In this document: positions 1 through 8,241 of the stretch, piece after piece
Numbering within the stretch: the stretch's first letter is position 1
Layout: every line of letters starts with the position of its first letter
Assembly: GCA_016744065.1 (NCBI GenBank)
Contig: JADGFA010000031.1
Span: 1 to 35,750 of the forward strand
DNA length: 35,750 nucleotides
From: Gammaproteobacteria bacterium
Lineage (GTDB): Bacteria > Pseudomonadota > Gammaproteobacteria > SZUA-229
Reading direction: 5' to 3'
The notes under the pieces: model-generated
Databases searched by the model: none
Seen by the model: only the letters and a program-made list of their open reading frames with translations
Told to the model about the DNA's origin: nothing
Position numbers and translations under genes: made by a program

Positions 1-1
1 G

Positions 2-916
2 TTCTGGATGAAGCAGATGCGTATGGGTGCAAAAGAAGTAAAGAAAGTAACAAATGGTCGAGTAAAATTTAAATTTTATCCGGGTGGTGTTATGGGTTCG
101 GAAGAAGTCGCTTTAAAAAAAATTCGTATACATCAACTACAGGGTGCCGCTGTTTCAAATGGCACATTAGCAAGTTTCTATCCAGATAGTCAGATATATT
201 CTTTGCCTATGTTATTTAATACTTTTGATGAAGTGGATTATGTTCGTAAAGCGATTGATAAAAAAATAATAAAAGGTCTTGAAAAAGGAGGCATGATAAG
301 CTTTGGTTTATCGGAAGGTGGCTTTGCATATGCTATGTCGACAAGCCCAATAAAAAAGATAGAAGATTTAATACAGCATAAAATATGGACACCGACAAAT
401 AATAAACAGGCCGAATTAACATTAAAAGCATTTGGTTTAACACCAATTCCATTAAATATTGGTGATGTTTTAGCAGGGTTACAGACTCACTTGATTGATA
501 CTGTTGCAATATCACCCATTGCTGCAATAGCCTTACAATGGCATACACAAATTAAATATATAACAGATATACCATTAACTTATGTGTATGCAACTCTGCT
601 TATAGATAAGAAGGAATTTAATAAAATAACTAAGGATGATCAAAAAGTGGTTAGTAGTATTATGCAAAAAATATTTAAACAAATTGATATACAAAATCGT
701 AAAGATAATGTTTCTGCATTTAGTGCTTTGGCGAACCAGGGAATTAAAGTCCTATCACCAGATAGTGAAGAATTAAATGCATGGTACAGAAAAGGTAAAA
801 TTGCCAGGGAATCAATAAAATCTAAAGGTATTATGTCAAAAGATGTTTATAAGCAAATAACTAAACTATTAGTAGAGTTCAGAAAGCAGAAAAAGACATT
901 AGGTGCAGCACTATAA
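2..916 (+). CDS. dctP: TRAP transporter substrate-binding protein, DctP family (5' end cut by window)
   Basis: Periplasmic solute-binding subunit of a tripartite ATP-independent periplasmic transporter, delivering a carboxylate-type ligand to the DctQM permease that follows. The reading frame is open to the first bases of the window (Phe-Trp precede the first Met), so the signal peptide and first strand are missing. Visible family features are the segment T-x-GRVKFKFYPGG-x-MGSEE near the start, the I-x-DL-x-x-x-K-x-W-x-P hinge region, and the G-x-x-DTVAISP segment typical of DctP domains. The C terminus ends in a basic helix. The ligand cannot be read from sequence. The stop is followed by dctQ in a tight operon. 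Family assignment is secure; substrate is unknown. Confidence 0.9.
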   Translation, partial: FWMKQMRMGAKEVKKVTNGRVKFKFYPGGVMGSEEVALKKIRIHQLQGAAVSNGTLASFYPDSQIYSLPMLFNTFDEVDYVRKAIDKKIIKGLEKGGMISFGLSEGGFAYAMSTSPIKKIEDLIQHKIWTPTNNKQAELTLKAFGLTPIPLNIGDVLAGLQTHLIDTVAISPIAAIALQWHTQIKYITDIPLTYVYATLLIDKKEFNKITKDDQKVVSSIMQKIFKQIDIQNRKDNVSAFSALANQGIKVLSPDSEELNAWYRKGKIARESIKSKGIMSKDVYKQITKLLVEFRKQKKTLGAAL

Positions 917-975
917 TTTATAATAAAATTATTACATGGATATATAAAATTGAAAATTTTATAGTTTATTTTCTT

Positions 976-1383
976 TTGTCAGGTATTCTTATTTTTTCCC
1001 TTGTACAAATAATATTACGTAATTTTTTTGATAGTGGGATTATTTGGGGCGATAGTCTGTTACGAATATTAGTGCTCTGGTTAGGGCTTGCTGGTGCTAT
1101 TCTAGCAAGTAGAAGTGGAAAGCAAATTAGTATTGATATTATATCTCAATTTGTACCAGATAAGTTTAAATTTTTTGTGAAAAAAATAACCTTTTTTTTT
1201 GCAGCTTTAATATGTTTAATAATAAGCTATTACAGCTTATTATTTGTTAATCTTGAATATCAGGATTCAACAATAGTATTTGAAAATGTACCGGCCTGGC
1301 TAACTGAATCTGTTATTCCTTTTAGTTTTGCAGTACTGGGGATTAAATATTTAGTTCAAATTCTGAATAAAAATAAACTATGA
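976..1383 (+). CDS. dctQ: TRAP transporter small permease subunit DctQ; start codon uncertain, probably upstream
   Basis: Small four-helix membrane subunit that pairs with DctM in a TRAP carboxylate transporter. The family motif is the Q-x-x-x-R-x-x-F element after the first helix (QIILRNFF), followed by W-x-D-x-x-x-R. The first canonical start is TTG at 976, but this begins in the middle of the first transmembrane helix. The frame stays open upstream with a sensible N terminus (Trp-Ile-Tyr-Lys-Ile-Glu-Asn-Phe). Only an ATA at 913, overlapping the dctP stop as ATAA and seven bases after AGGTG, or ATT codons at 916, 928 and 931, could start it. The extended product would be about 156 residues, nearer the usual 160-180. 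The stop overlaps dctM as ATGA. Confidence 0.85.
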   Translation: MSGILIFSLVQIILRNFFDSGIIWGDSLLRILVLWLGLAGAILASRSGKQISIDIISQFVPDKFKFFVKKITFFFAALICLIISYYSLLFVNLEYQDSTIVFENVPAWLTESVIPFSFAVLGIKYLVQILNKNKL

Positions 1384-2660
1384 TGACGCTATTAGTTGTG
1401 CTGGTTTTAGTCATGCTTGCATTATTAGGAGCTCCCCTGTTTTCGGTTATAGCGGCAGGTGCTTTATATGGTTTTTATTCGTCTGATATTGACTTAATGG
1501 TGATAGGCATTGAGCTGTATCGTATAGCAGAAACACCTTTATTAATGGCTCTTCCCCTGTTTACTTTCACCGGATATTTATTAAGTGAGAGTAATACATC
1601 ACAAAGAATGTTAAATCTGATTCAATCGATGGTTGGTTGGATGCCAGGAGGCCTGGTTATATTTGCATTTATTTTTAGTGCATTATTTACCGCGTTTACT
1701 GGGGCATCTGGTGTAACAATTGTTGCATTAGGCGCACTCTTCTACCCTGCTTTTATTAAAGCGGGCTATTCAGAAAAATACAGTCTGGGAATGGTAACTT
1801 CATCTGGTAGTTTGGGCTTGTTATTGGCACCCTCTTTGCCCTTAATTATATACGGCATAATTGCACAACAAATGGATCTGGACGTGCATTTTTCAATTAA
1901 TGATTTATTTATTGCGGGTTTACTACCAGCAGCAGTAATGATTATTGCATTATCAATGTATGCTATTTATAAAAATAGACAGTTTAAAATAGAAACAGTA
2001 AATTTTGAAAAAGAGAAATTTTTAAAAGCAATATGGGCTATGCGTTGGGAGTTGCCGATGCCTGTATTACTTGTTATAGGTATTTATTCTGGTTATTTTG
2101 CTATTTCTGAAGCAGCAGCTTTGGTGGCGATATATATATTAATAATTGAAACACTTATTTATAAAGAAGTATCTTATACCCGGCTTTTAGGAGTAGTACG
2201 TGAATCTATGGCAATGGTGGGTAGTATTCTTTTAATATTGGCTGTTTCACTTGCACTAACAAATGTTTTTATAGATGCAGAAGTACCTGCAAAACTGTTT
2301 TCTGTGATACAGGAAAATGTTGATAGTAAGATTGGTTTTTTAATTTTATTAAATATATTTTTATTGTTTGTAGGGGCTATTCTGGATATTTTTTCTGCAC
2401 TGGTAATTATTGTGCCGTTGATATTGCCAGTAGCAATTAGTTTTGGAATACACCCGGTTCATCTTGGTATTATTTTTCTGGCTAATATGCAAATTGGTTA
2501 TTTGACACCACCGGTGGGTATAAATTTGTTTATATCCAGCTATCGATTTAAGAAACCTATCGCAGATGTTTATAAGGCTTGTTTGCCATTTATGCTGGTT
2601 TTGTTGATTGTTTTGTTACTGATTACTTATATTCCGGCTTTGAGTTTGTCTTTTATTTGA
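1380..2660 (+). CDS. dctM: TRAP transporter large permease subunit DctM
   Basis: Large membrane subunit that carries out sodium-coupled uptake of the ligand handed over by DctP. The 426-residue product is of normal length and almost entirely hydrophobic, with about a dozen predicted membrane spans. DctM features include the LPLFTFTGYLL segment, the G-A-S-G-x-T-x-V-A-x-G-A-L-F-Y-P hairpin near residues 109-124, the PSLPLIIYG segment near residue 152, and the C-terminal LTPPVG-x-N-L-F motif. The ATG overlaps the dctQ stop by four bases (ATGA), indicating translational coupling; a second ATG follows immediately at 1383. It is the last gene of the operon and is followed directly by a hairpin terminator. 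Confidence 0.95.
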   Translation: MMTLLVVLVLVMLALLGAPLFSVIAAGALYGFYSSDIDLMVIGIELYRIAETPLLMALPLFTFTGYLLSESNTSQRMLNLIQSMVGWMPGGLVIFAFIFSALFTAFTGASGVTIVALGALFYPAFIKAGYSEKYSLGMVTSSGSLGLLLAPSLPLIIYGIIAQQMDLDVHFSINDLFIAGLLPAAVMIIALSMYAIYKNRQFKIETVNFEKEKFLKAIWAMRWELPMPVLLVIGIYSGYFAISEAAALVAIYILIIETLIYKEVSYTRLLGVVRESMAMVGSILLILAVSLALTNVFIDAEVPAKLFSVIQENVDSKIGFLILLNIFLLFVGAILDIFSALVIIVPLILPVAISFGIHPVHLGIIFLANMQIGYLTPPVGINLFISSYRFKKPIADVYKACLPFMLVLLIVLLLITYIPALSLSFI

Positions 2661-2697
2661 TTTTTGTGGTGTTGCCGCGCTAGCAACACCACAAAAA
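2661..2697. terminator. Bidirectional rho-independent terminator between convergent genes
   Basis: A perfect 15-bp inverted repeat (arms 2661-2675 and 2683-2697, loop of seven bases) begins with five T and ends with five A, so it can end transcription from both sides. It lies directly after the dctM stop and two bases from the stop of the opposing transglutaminase-like gene. Confidence 0.9.
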
Positions 2698-2698
2698 T

Positions 2699-4225
2699 TT
2701 AATTTAAAACTCTAATAACCCCGGGTTTCGTATTTTTGTATGCCGGCATAGCCATCCCTGCATTAGCATTAATATAAGTTGGATCAGTAATAACAAAACG
2801 CTTGCCATTAAAATTTACAGAATCCCCATTTACATTTTTATTAAAATAAACAGCTGCAGAAATATGCCCAGGGTAATCCAGGCCAACAACCTGTAAGCCT
2901 AATAAATGATGAATTATCCATGCAAAGAATACGGAGCGATCTTCACAGTCTGAATAAGGATAATGCAGCGTTTCTTCAGGAAATAGATAGTTTTCAATCC
3001 CGAATTGTTGTTCATCTGTTTTATACTTAAATGCGGTTTGAACAAATCGTAAAATCAGGTTTACAGCCTCTTCTTCAGACTTACCTTCAACTAATGGTTT
3101 TAGCTGTTTTAATAATGGATTTGCTGTAGCCTGATTAAGTTCAGAATTGAAATAAAGAGTGATATCCATTTGAGGATATGTTTTCAGATAAGCTATGGTC
3201 TCTTTATCGTAGCCTACATTAATTCGGTGTGTTTTACCCTTGTATGTAAAATTAAGGAAGCGATCCTGTTGCTTACGACCCGTATTAAAAGCATGACTTA
3301 AGCTCATATCAAGGCGTTTTTGAGCGCCTGGGTAATGACCATCATAAGTAAATATTTTTCCGGGTTTTTGTTTTATGCCATCAAAACTGAGGGCGTAATA
3401 ACGAATTTTATCAAAGGTAAAATAGGGTGCTGCAAATAATTGCTGACGTGATGGCATTAATAAATATACATAATTCTGGTCATAGGCAATTCGTGCCTGA
3501 TAACCTGCTTTTGTCATTAGATACCAGGTAAAAACCGATTGATCATTTTTACTGCCAGGGTGAACTTTTTGGGCAATGGCATTAGTGAGTAATGCAAAGC
3601 CCCAGTCGTTTAATATTAGTGGTTTGCGTTGGGCATTAATTTGTTTTAATAATCCTTCATAATCTGCTTTGCTCATTTCAGACCAGATACGACTCATTGC
3701 TTTTGCATTGATGGGTCGTTGTAAGCTCACTTTAAGTTTAGGGTCGTAATAAAAATCCAGAGCTTGCCCATAAAATGTCAGGTGTATTTTACTTCCTTTT
3801 ATTTTTTTAACTAAGGGCGCAGGAATAATTTTTACAGGTGTTGGTACAGGCTTAATGGTAGGAACACTGATAATGACAGGTTCTGGCGTTGTAGGAGGTA
3901 TTATTTTTACAGGTGTTTTGTCTATAGGTGTCGGTGTAACAGGTTTTACTGGTTCTACTTCAGTAAAGGGTTTTTTTGGTGCCCTGGGTATGCGAGCAGG
4001 TTTAGGGGTTTTATCCCTTACCATACCCTGAAATGTCTGCATTTCTTTCCACTGATTTTTTAGGAAACCAGTAAATTCTTTATCACGTTTATCCCGGTAT
4101 TCCTGAAAATGGCTTGTTTCCTGTTTCATCCATTGTTCAAATTCCGCACGATTGCTGGCAATACTGATAATAGAGAGAGTAGATAAAGTCAGTATGCTGA
4201 CGAGCAGAATGAACCGTTTATACAT
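2699..4225 (-). CDS. Periplasmic transglutaminase-like cysteine protein
   Basis: Exported protein of 508 residues with a C-terminal transglutaminase-like fold. An N-terminal signal or anchor helix (about 5-23) is followed by a charged, probably helical stretch (27-70), a proline-rich linker (about 72-138) and a globular part. The catalytic triad is visible as Cys427 in YSDCEDRS, His454 in GHISAAV and Asp481 in ITDPTYINA. Such domains act as peptidases, crosslinking enzymes or peptidoglycan amidases; which applies here is unknown. The long Pro/Lys linker suggests the domain is held away from the membrane. Upstream on the same strand is an LPP20-like lipoprotein gene, separated by a 97-bp gap that contains a hairpin, so this gene may be read partly by readthrough. 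A Shine-Dalgarno AGGGA precedes the ATG. Confidence 0.8.
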   Translation of the reverse strand: MYKRFILLVSILTLSTLSIISIASNRAEFEQWMKQETSHFQEYRDKRDKEFTGFLKNQWKEMQTFQGMVRDKTPKPARIPRAPKKPFTEVEPVKPVTPTPIDKTPVKIIPPTTPEPVIISVPTIKPVPTPVKIIPAPLVKKIKGSKIHLTFYGQALDFYYDPKLKVSLQRPINAKAMSRIWSEMSKADYEGLLKQINAQRKPLILNDWGFALLTNAIAQKVHPGSKNDQSVFTWYLMTKAGYQARIAYDQNYVYLLMPSRQQLFAAPYFTFDKIRYYALSFDGIKQKPGKIFTYDGHYPGAQKRLDMSLSHAFNTGRKQQDRFLNFTYKGKTHRINVGYDKETIAYLKTYPQMDITLYFNSELNQATANPLLKQLKPLVEGKSEEEAVNLILRFVQTAFKYKTDEQQFGIENYLFPEETLHYPYSDCEDRSVFFAWIIHHLLGLQVVGLDYPGHISAAVYFNKNVNGDSVNFNGKRFVITDPTYINANAGMAMPAYKNTKPGVIRVLN

Positions 4226-4256
4226 GGTTAGTCCCTTAAGTATTTGATAAATTTAT

Positions 4257-4288
4257 AAAAAGTCGCCTTCACACTTCCCTGTGAGGCG
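4257..4288 (-). terminator. Probable rho-independent terminator or attenuator after the LPP20-like gene
   Basis: An inverted repeat (4264-4273 with 4280-4288, one bulged T, six-base loop) is followed on the minus strand by ACTTTTT. It lies between the stop of the LPP20-like lipoprotein gene and the start of the transglutaminase-like gene, so it would reduce but may not abolish readthrough. Confidence 0.65.
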
Positions 4289-4321
4289 TTTAACTTAAGT
4301 CGTCCCTGCTTTATGGATTTA

Positions 4322-4906
4322 TTAGTTGCCTTCCATTTTTGAAATTTCAGCAGCTAATTCATCCTGACTTTTTTGAGCTTTGAATTGTTGCCATAAGGCA
4401 CGTTCATTTTTCATGCTAGTTTTAACTGCATTTTTAGCAGCTTTTTCAACACTGGCATCATCCATTCCAACAAGTACATACAGGCTACCGGTTGGGCTTG
4501 TACGGGTTTTATAAATTTTTGTACCGATTAGTGTTTCATTGGTAATTTGCTTGGTTACAGATGTCATCACTTTATCAACAGTTTCTGAATCAGCCGCACC
4601 AGTGGTTTCTATATATTGCTTAACCATGTTACGAACCTGAACCTGCATATTTTGAGCTAACTGTACACGAGCAGAAGTTGAAGCCATTTGTTTCATGAAG
4701 TCGTGTCCCGCACCTGATTTCTGTGCTGAGCCAACGGCAGAAACTTCGACACCTTCTACAGGCTCATCACATACCCAGCCAGGTGCAGCAGTGCCAGGTG
4801 CATCTGGGAATACACAATCTACAACATCCTGTTTTTTCTCTTCTCCGCAACCCGTTAGTAAAGCGGATAGTGCGACACCTGCAATTAGGTAACCTGCCTT
4901 ATTCAT
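4322..4906 (-). CDS. LPP20-like outer-membrane lipoprotein
   Basis: A 194-residue lipoprotein. The signal peptide ends in a clear lipobox, LLTGC, with Cys20 as the lipidated residue; there is no Asp at +2 (Gly-Glu-Glu), which favours transport to the outer membrane. The body carries a pattern resembling the LPP20 family: a Trp-containing N-terminal segment (APGWVCDEP), Val-Gly-Ser-Ala, a helix rich in Ala-Arg-x-x-Leu-Ala followed by a valine-rich strand, and a C-terminal strand of type GSLYVLVGMD followed by a helix. LPP20-family proteins include Helicobacter Lpp20 and flagellar FlgP proteins, but no flagellar gene is nearby. Three cysteines (20, 31, 46) are present; the last two could form a disulfide. 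A good GGAG lies upstream of the ATG. Confidence 0.75.
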   Translation of the reverse strand: MNKAGYLIAGVALSALLTGCGEEKKQDVVDCVFPDAPGTAAPGWVCDEPVEGVEVSAVGSAQKSGAGHDFMKQMASTSARVQLAQNMQVQVRNMVKQYIETTGAADSETVDKVMTSVTKQITNETLIGTKIYKTRTSPTGSLYVLVGMDDASVEKAAKNAVKTSMKNERALWQQFKAQKSQDELAAEISKMEGN

Positions 4907-5223
4907 TCTAGTTTCTCCATTAATTATATTAACTCGTTATAGCTATACGTATTTTATAGTTACGTAAACATAGCCGAGAAAAGCGTATTAAGCAATATTA
5001 TTTAACCTGATATTATGTAGGAAAAACGGGCAGATTGAAGCTATTTTTTGGATTAAATGACTTTAAATATAAAAAATGTTAATTAGTACTGAATTAACAG
5101 TACCTCTGTACTATCGTTGTTGGGTATAAAACTAACAGGAGTAACTAGTTAAAGCCGTATAAAATGGCTAAATAAGCTGCCATATAGGTAAAATATTAAA
5201 AAAGCATAACTATAGAGGTAAAT
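4907..5223. other. 317-bp divergent intergenic region between two lipoprotein genes
   Basis: This gap separates the divergent LPP20-like gene (minus) and the small lipoprotein gene (plus). It is AT-rich with no credible gene. It contains a cluster of AGTAC repeats at 5085-5112 and a TATAAA box at 5125-5130, described separately. The rest shows no strong hairpin or repeat to me. Confidence 0.6.
5085..5112. promoter_or_regulatory. Clustered AGTAC inverted repeats, candidate operator
   Basis: GTACTG (5086-5091), six bases AATTAA, then CAGTAC (5098-5103) form a perfect inverted repeat. The last arm pairs again with GTACT at 5108-5112 across CTCT. Three copies of one half-site therefore sit in 28 bp, just upstream of a TATAAA hexamer at 5125-5130 that could be the -10 box for the lipoprotein gene at 5224. 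This would place the repeats over the -35 region. Functional role is inference. Confidence 0.4.
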
Positions 5224-5613
5224 ATGCAAATAAAACAATTGCTGGTTTATATATTCACATTTTTTTTACTTTTTGCCTGTAATCAGGAAAAGGTGCAAAA
5301 AAAACCAGAATGGCTTACAGATCCCGGGGATGGTGCGGTGGGCTCATGTAAAACACATGTAAAAGGCAGACATTATCAGGAAGAGCTTGCAATTTCACGG
5401 GCTAGAGAGCGCCTGGCAGCGCGTTATGGGGTTGAAGTGAGTAGTATTCAGACTATTAAGGAAAAAATTATTAATGATAAGGCTTATGTTCGCTCTGATA
5501 AGGAAGTATTACAAACGGTAAATAAAACGACGGTTAAGGCACATGTTAGAAAAATTTGGCTGGATAAGCAGCATGATGAAATTTGGGTTTGGGTTTATCC
5601 TGTTTCTAACTGA
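5224..5613 (+). CDS. Small lipoprotein, LPP20-like
   Basis: A 129-residue lipoprotein with lipobox LLFAC (Cys19) and Asn at +2. The mature part begins PEWLTDPGDGAVGSC and continues with an Ala-rich helix containing SRARERLAARYGVEVSS, the same order of elements (Trp, Gly-Ser, Arg-x-x-Leu-Ala, alternating valines) as the divergent lipoprotein at 4322-4906, so the two are probably distant relatives of the LPP20 type. The C terminus ends in a strand of type EIWVWVYPV, matching the end strand of that family. A good GAGG Shine-Dalgarno lies ahead of the ATG. It ends 23 bp from the convergent cyclase gene. Confidence 0.7.
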   Translation: MQIKQLLVYIFTFFLLFACNQEKVQKKPEWLTDPGDGAVGSCKTHVKGRHYQEELAISRARERLAARYGVEVSSIQTIKEKIINDKAYVRSDKEVLQTVNKTTVKAHVRKIWLDKQHDEIWVWVYPVSN

Positions 5614-5636
5614 TGGAATATACAATAATACTCAGG

Positions 5637-7490
5637 TTAATCGGATAAACAGGAAGAAACAACGCACTGATTGCGGCCATTCTCTTTTGCCTTATACAGT
5701 GCTTTGTCAGCACGTTCAAAGACCTGGTTGAGGTTATCATTTTCATTAAAACTACTAACACCACATGAAATAGTAATATTGACTGATTCACCATGATAGT
5801 GAAAGCCACAGGTTTCAATTTTTTGACGAAGCTTATTAACAAGACGAAGTGTTTCTTCCTGTTTCGTACCGGGAAGAAGCATAACGAATTCTTCGCCTCC
5901 ATAGCGGGCTAAAAAATCTGTTTCTCGTATGCTTTTAATAAGCAACTGAGCGACTGTTTTTAATACTTTGTCTCCTGCTTTGTGCCCATATGTATCATTA
6001 ACCTTTTTGAATAAGTCGATATCCCAGATTGCCAGACTTAAAGGATTTGAAAAGCGTTTCCAGCGAGCAATTTCTTCGGCAGATTTTTTTTCATATGATA
6101 ATCTGTTTGGTATACCAGTAAGCGCATCAAACATAGCTTGCTTATTTTTTTCTATCACTACTTTTTTTAACTGATTTGCTTCATCCTCTAAAGCAAGCAT
6201 TTTAGAATGCATGGAATCAATTTCTTTTTGAGATTTTTGAGAACGTTCAATTTCAGATTCTCGATAAAATTTGATATGGCCAGATATAACATCCAGTTTG
6301 GTATTTACATTTTCCTTAAGGCTGGAAAGTTCAGTAGCCTGATTAATGTCTTTGCGTATCTCTTCAACATTTAGATCGACACTTTCATCAAAATCTTTAC
6401 CCTGTGTTTCAGCCTGTTTCAAACTGCTTGTTTCATTTTGTAAAAAATTATCCATAGCTTTCAGTCGGTCCGTGACTTGCTGTAAAAAATTTTCAAACTC
6501 ATGTTTTTCTTTTTGCATGCGGCTACGAATGGAATTGATGAGTAAAGCTACATCTTTTAATAGTTTTTTCCAGTTGTCTGGTTTGGTTTCCTGTTCTAGT
6601 CGATGTTTCATGTCTTCTGCTTCATCATGAAGATCAGCAGGCACAATGAGTTGTTCTAATAAACGGATTAATAATTCCTGAATTGATGGCTGTAATGTAG
6701 GGTCAATATCTTCCTGTTTAGTTGACTCAGGTGTTTCTTCTATTGATGAGTCAATATTTTTTGTTTGTTCGTGTAAAATATTAGATAGCTGGTCTGAAAG
6801 TTTATCCAGTTCAATTTTTTGTTTTGCATCACGAGCATTAATTTTTAAGGCGCTTAGTTTTCCATTGGGAGAGTCAGGGTTATCCAGTTTATTTAATAAT
6901 TCAATCAGGCAGTTCTTATAAAGAGTAAGCTGCTGTTCATCTGAGCTAGAAAGTGAACTTTGTATGGTAGCTTGTTGAGTTTCTGGTGCAGGGTTATTAG
7001 CATTAAATAGGCGGTCGATTATGCCCGGTTTATTAGTGTCTGTTTTTTCTGTTTTAATTACAGATAGTAAAAAATTGACTGATTCCTTTAATAGATCATC
7101 GCGACTGGTATCATCTGATTTAGCTAATTTTTTGAGTAATTTTTTACGTGATTTATTTGCATTATCAGGTAATGATAGTTTTTCTATTAAAATTTCCAGT
7201 GTATTAATTGATTCACGTTTTGGGCCACTCTGTTTGTCTTCTAATTTGGAAAGTACACGAGAGATATCATCAACTACAGATTCAAGATGCTGTTGATTAA
7301 TGTTATTTTTAATACTGCTACGCAAGTTATTAATATGGCGATCAAGTGCAGCATTCTGGCCTTCTGCGGCAAGGCTAAGGCGGCCAATTGTTCGTTTTAA
7401 GGTTGTCTCAAGCTTTTCCCAGTCCTGCTCCCTTTTTTCCAGGTTATCAAGTTGGTCATAATATTTCTGTTTCCACTGCTCTAGTTCCAT
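5637..7490 (-). CDS. Coiled-coil diguanylate cyclase, DgcP-like (GGDEF)
   Basis: Makes cyclic di-GMP from two GTP. The C-terminal GGDEF domain spans about residues 455-605, with DALTGIPNR at its start, the metal-binding WDIDLFKKVND segment and the active GGEEF motif at 531-535. An RETD inhibitory site (522-525) sits five residues before it, so product inhibition is expected. Residues 1-450 have no membrane span and are highly charged with heptad-like Leu and Ile, suggesting long coiled coils, so the protein is probably cytoplasmic or held at the membrane by a partner. Pseudomonas DgcP has the same layout and its gene also lies next to dsbA. A terminator sits between this gene and upstream dsbA, so it has either its own promoter or partial readthrough. 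Confidence 0.9.
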   Translation of the reverse strand: MELEQWKQKYYDQLDNLEKREQDWEKLETTLKRTIGRLSLAAEGQNAALDRHINNLRSSIKNNINQQHLESVVDDISRVLSKLEDKQSGPKRESINTLEILIEKLSLPDNANKSRKKLLKKLAKSDDTSRDDLLKESVNFLLSVIKTEKTDTNKPGIIDRLFNANNPAPETQQATIQSSLSSSDEQQLTLYKNCLIELLNKLDNPDSPNGKLSALKINARDAKQKIELDKLSDQLSNILHEQTKNIDSSIEETPESTKQEDIDPTLQPSIQELLIRLLEQLIVPADLHDEAEDMKHRLEQETKPDNWKKLLKDVALLINSIRSRMQKEKHEFENFLQQVTDRLKAMDNFLQNETSSLKQAETQGKDFDESVDLNVEEIRKDINQATELSSLKENVNTKLDVISGHIKFYRESEIERSQKSQKEIDSMHSKMLALEDEANQLKKVVIEKNKQAMFDALTGIPNRLSYEKKSAEEIARWKRFSNPLSLAIWDIDLFKKVNDTYGHKAGDKVLKTVAQLLIKSIRETDFLARYGGEEFVMLLPGTKQEETLRLVNKLRQKIETCGFHYHGESVNITISCGVSSFNENDNLNQVFERADKALYKAKENGRNQCVVSSCLSD

Positions 7491-7542
7491 TTTGCTGGTT
7501 CCATAATCGAGTGCCCAGGGTAAGGTTAATCTATTCAGTAAT

Positions 7543-7566
7543 AAAAAAGGGAGCCATATGGCTCCC
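7543..7566 (-). terminator. Rho-independent terminator of dsbA
   Basis: A perfect 18-bp palindrome, GGGAGCCATATGGCTCCC (7549-7566), is followed on the minus strand by six T (7548-7543). It lies 51 bp after the dsbA stop and 52 bp ahead of the cyclase start codon. Confidence 0.9.
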
Positions 7567-7617
7567 TATAAATATAGTCTTCAAAATGGGACTAAACAAG
7601 TTTAACCTTGAAAGATA

Positions 7618-8241
7618 TTATTTTGATTCCAGCTTAATCAGGTGTTCTGAAACACTGGTCATACCAGTATAACTTCCAGCCTGTGAGCCCGATACAGTGT
7701 ATTTGCCGTTAACACCCAGCATGGGTACTCCGTTTACCTTATATTGCTGACCTAATTGCATAGCCTGTTTGGCACGCATTTCGACAGCAAATGAGTCGAA
7801 GGTTGAAAGGAATGTTTCTTTATTCACGCCTTGAGTAGCAAGAAAGTCTGCAATATCCGTTTTATTTCCGAGTTTTTGCTTTTTAATATGCATTGCAGCA
7901 AAAATACTTTCATGGTGTTTTTCAGCTTCACCCATAATTTGTAAAGTATAATAAGCTTTTGTATGGACCATCCAGCGAGGGTTTAAAGGTGCAGCAACGC
8001 GTGTAAATACAACATTTTCAGGCAGGTTTTTTCTCCATTTTTTTAATGTTGGTTCAAAACTAAAGCAGTGAGGGCAGCCATACCAGAAAAATTCCAGTAC
8101 CTCGATTTTGTCTCCTGTTTGCGTGGTAACCGTTTTAGCCAGTTTTGAATAAGATTTACCCTCTTCATAGTTTTGCGCCTGTGTAAGCACAGGTAGTAGC
8201 AAGAGCAGGCTAAACAAACTGATTTTTTTGATGAAGTGCAT
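7618..8241 (-). CDS. dsbA: Thiol:disulfide interchange protein DsbA
   Basis: Periplasmic oxidase that introduces disulfide bonds into exported proteins. The start chosen is the internal Met at 8241, giving 207 residues: it follows a strong GGGGAAAG Shine-Dalgarno and begins directly with a typical signal peptide (MHFIKKISLFSLLLLLPV, probable cut after Ala-Gln-Ala or TQA). The longer frame to 8289 adds 16 residues with no such signal. The active site CPHC follows FFWYG (Cys56 and Cys59 from this start), and the cis-proline loop is GVPML. The helical insertion between them is of normal length. It has its own terminator. Its substrates probably include the nearby Cys-containing lipoproteins and pilins, which is inference. 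Confidence 0.95.
   Translation of the reverse strand: MHFIKKISLFSLLLLLPVLTQAQNYEEGKSYSKLAKTVTTQTGDKIEVLEFFWYGCPHCFSFEPTLKKWRKNLPENVVFTRVAAPLNPRWMVHTKAYYTLQIMGEAEKHHESIFAAMHIKKQKLGNKTDIADFLATQGVNKETFLSTFDSFAVEMRAKQAMQLGQQYKVNGVPMLGVNGKYTVSGSQAGSYTGMTSVSEHLIKLESK

Noticed and set aside
4322..4906. Calling the LPP20-like gene a flagellar FlgP
   Set aside because: Similarity is limited to the general family pattern and no flagellar gene lies in the window.
4695..4911. Plus-strand frames within the LPP20-like gene
   Set aside because: They are antisense shadows of a gene with a clear lipobox and Shine-Dalgarno; neither has a domain or a ribosome binding site.
5606..5902. Minus-strand 98-codon frame at the end of the cyclase gene
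   Set aside because: It lies in another frame of the GGDEF domain, which is complete and shows all motifs.
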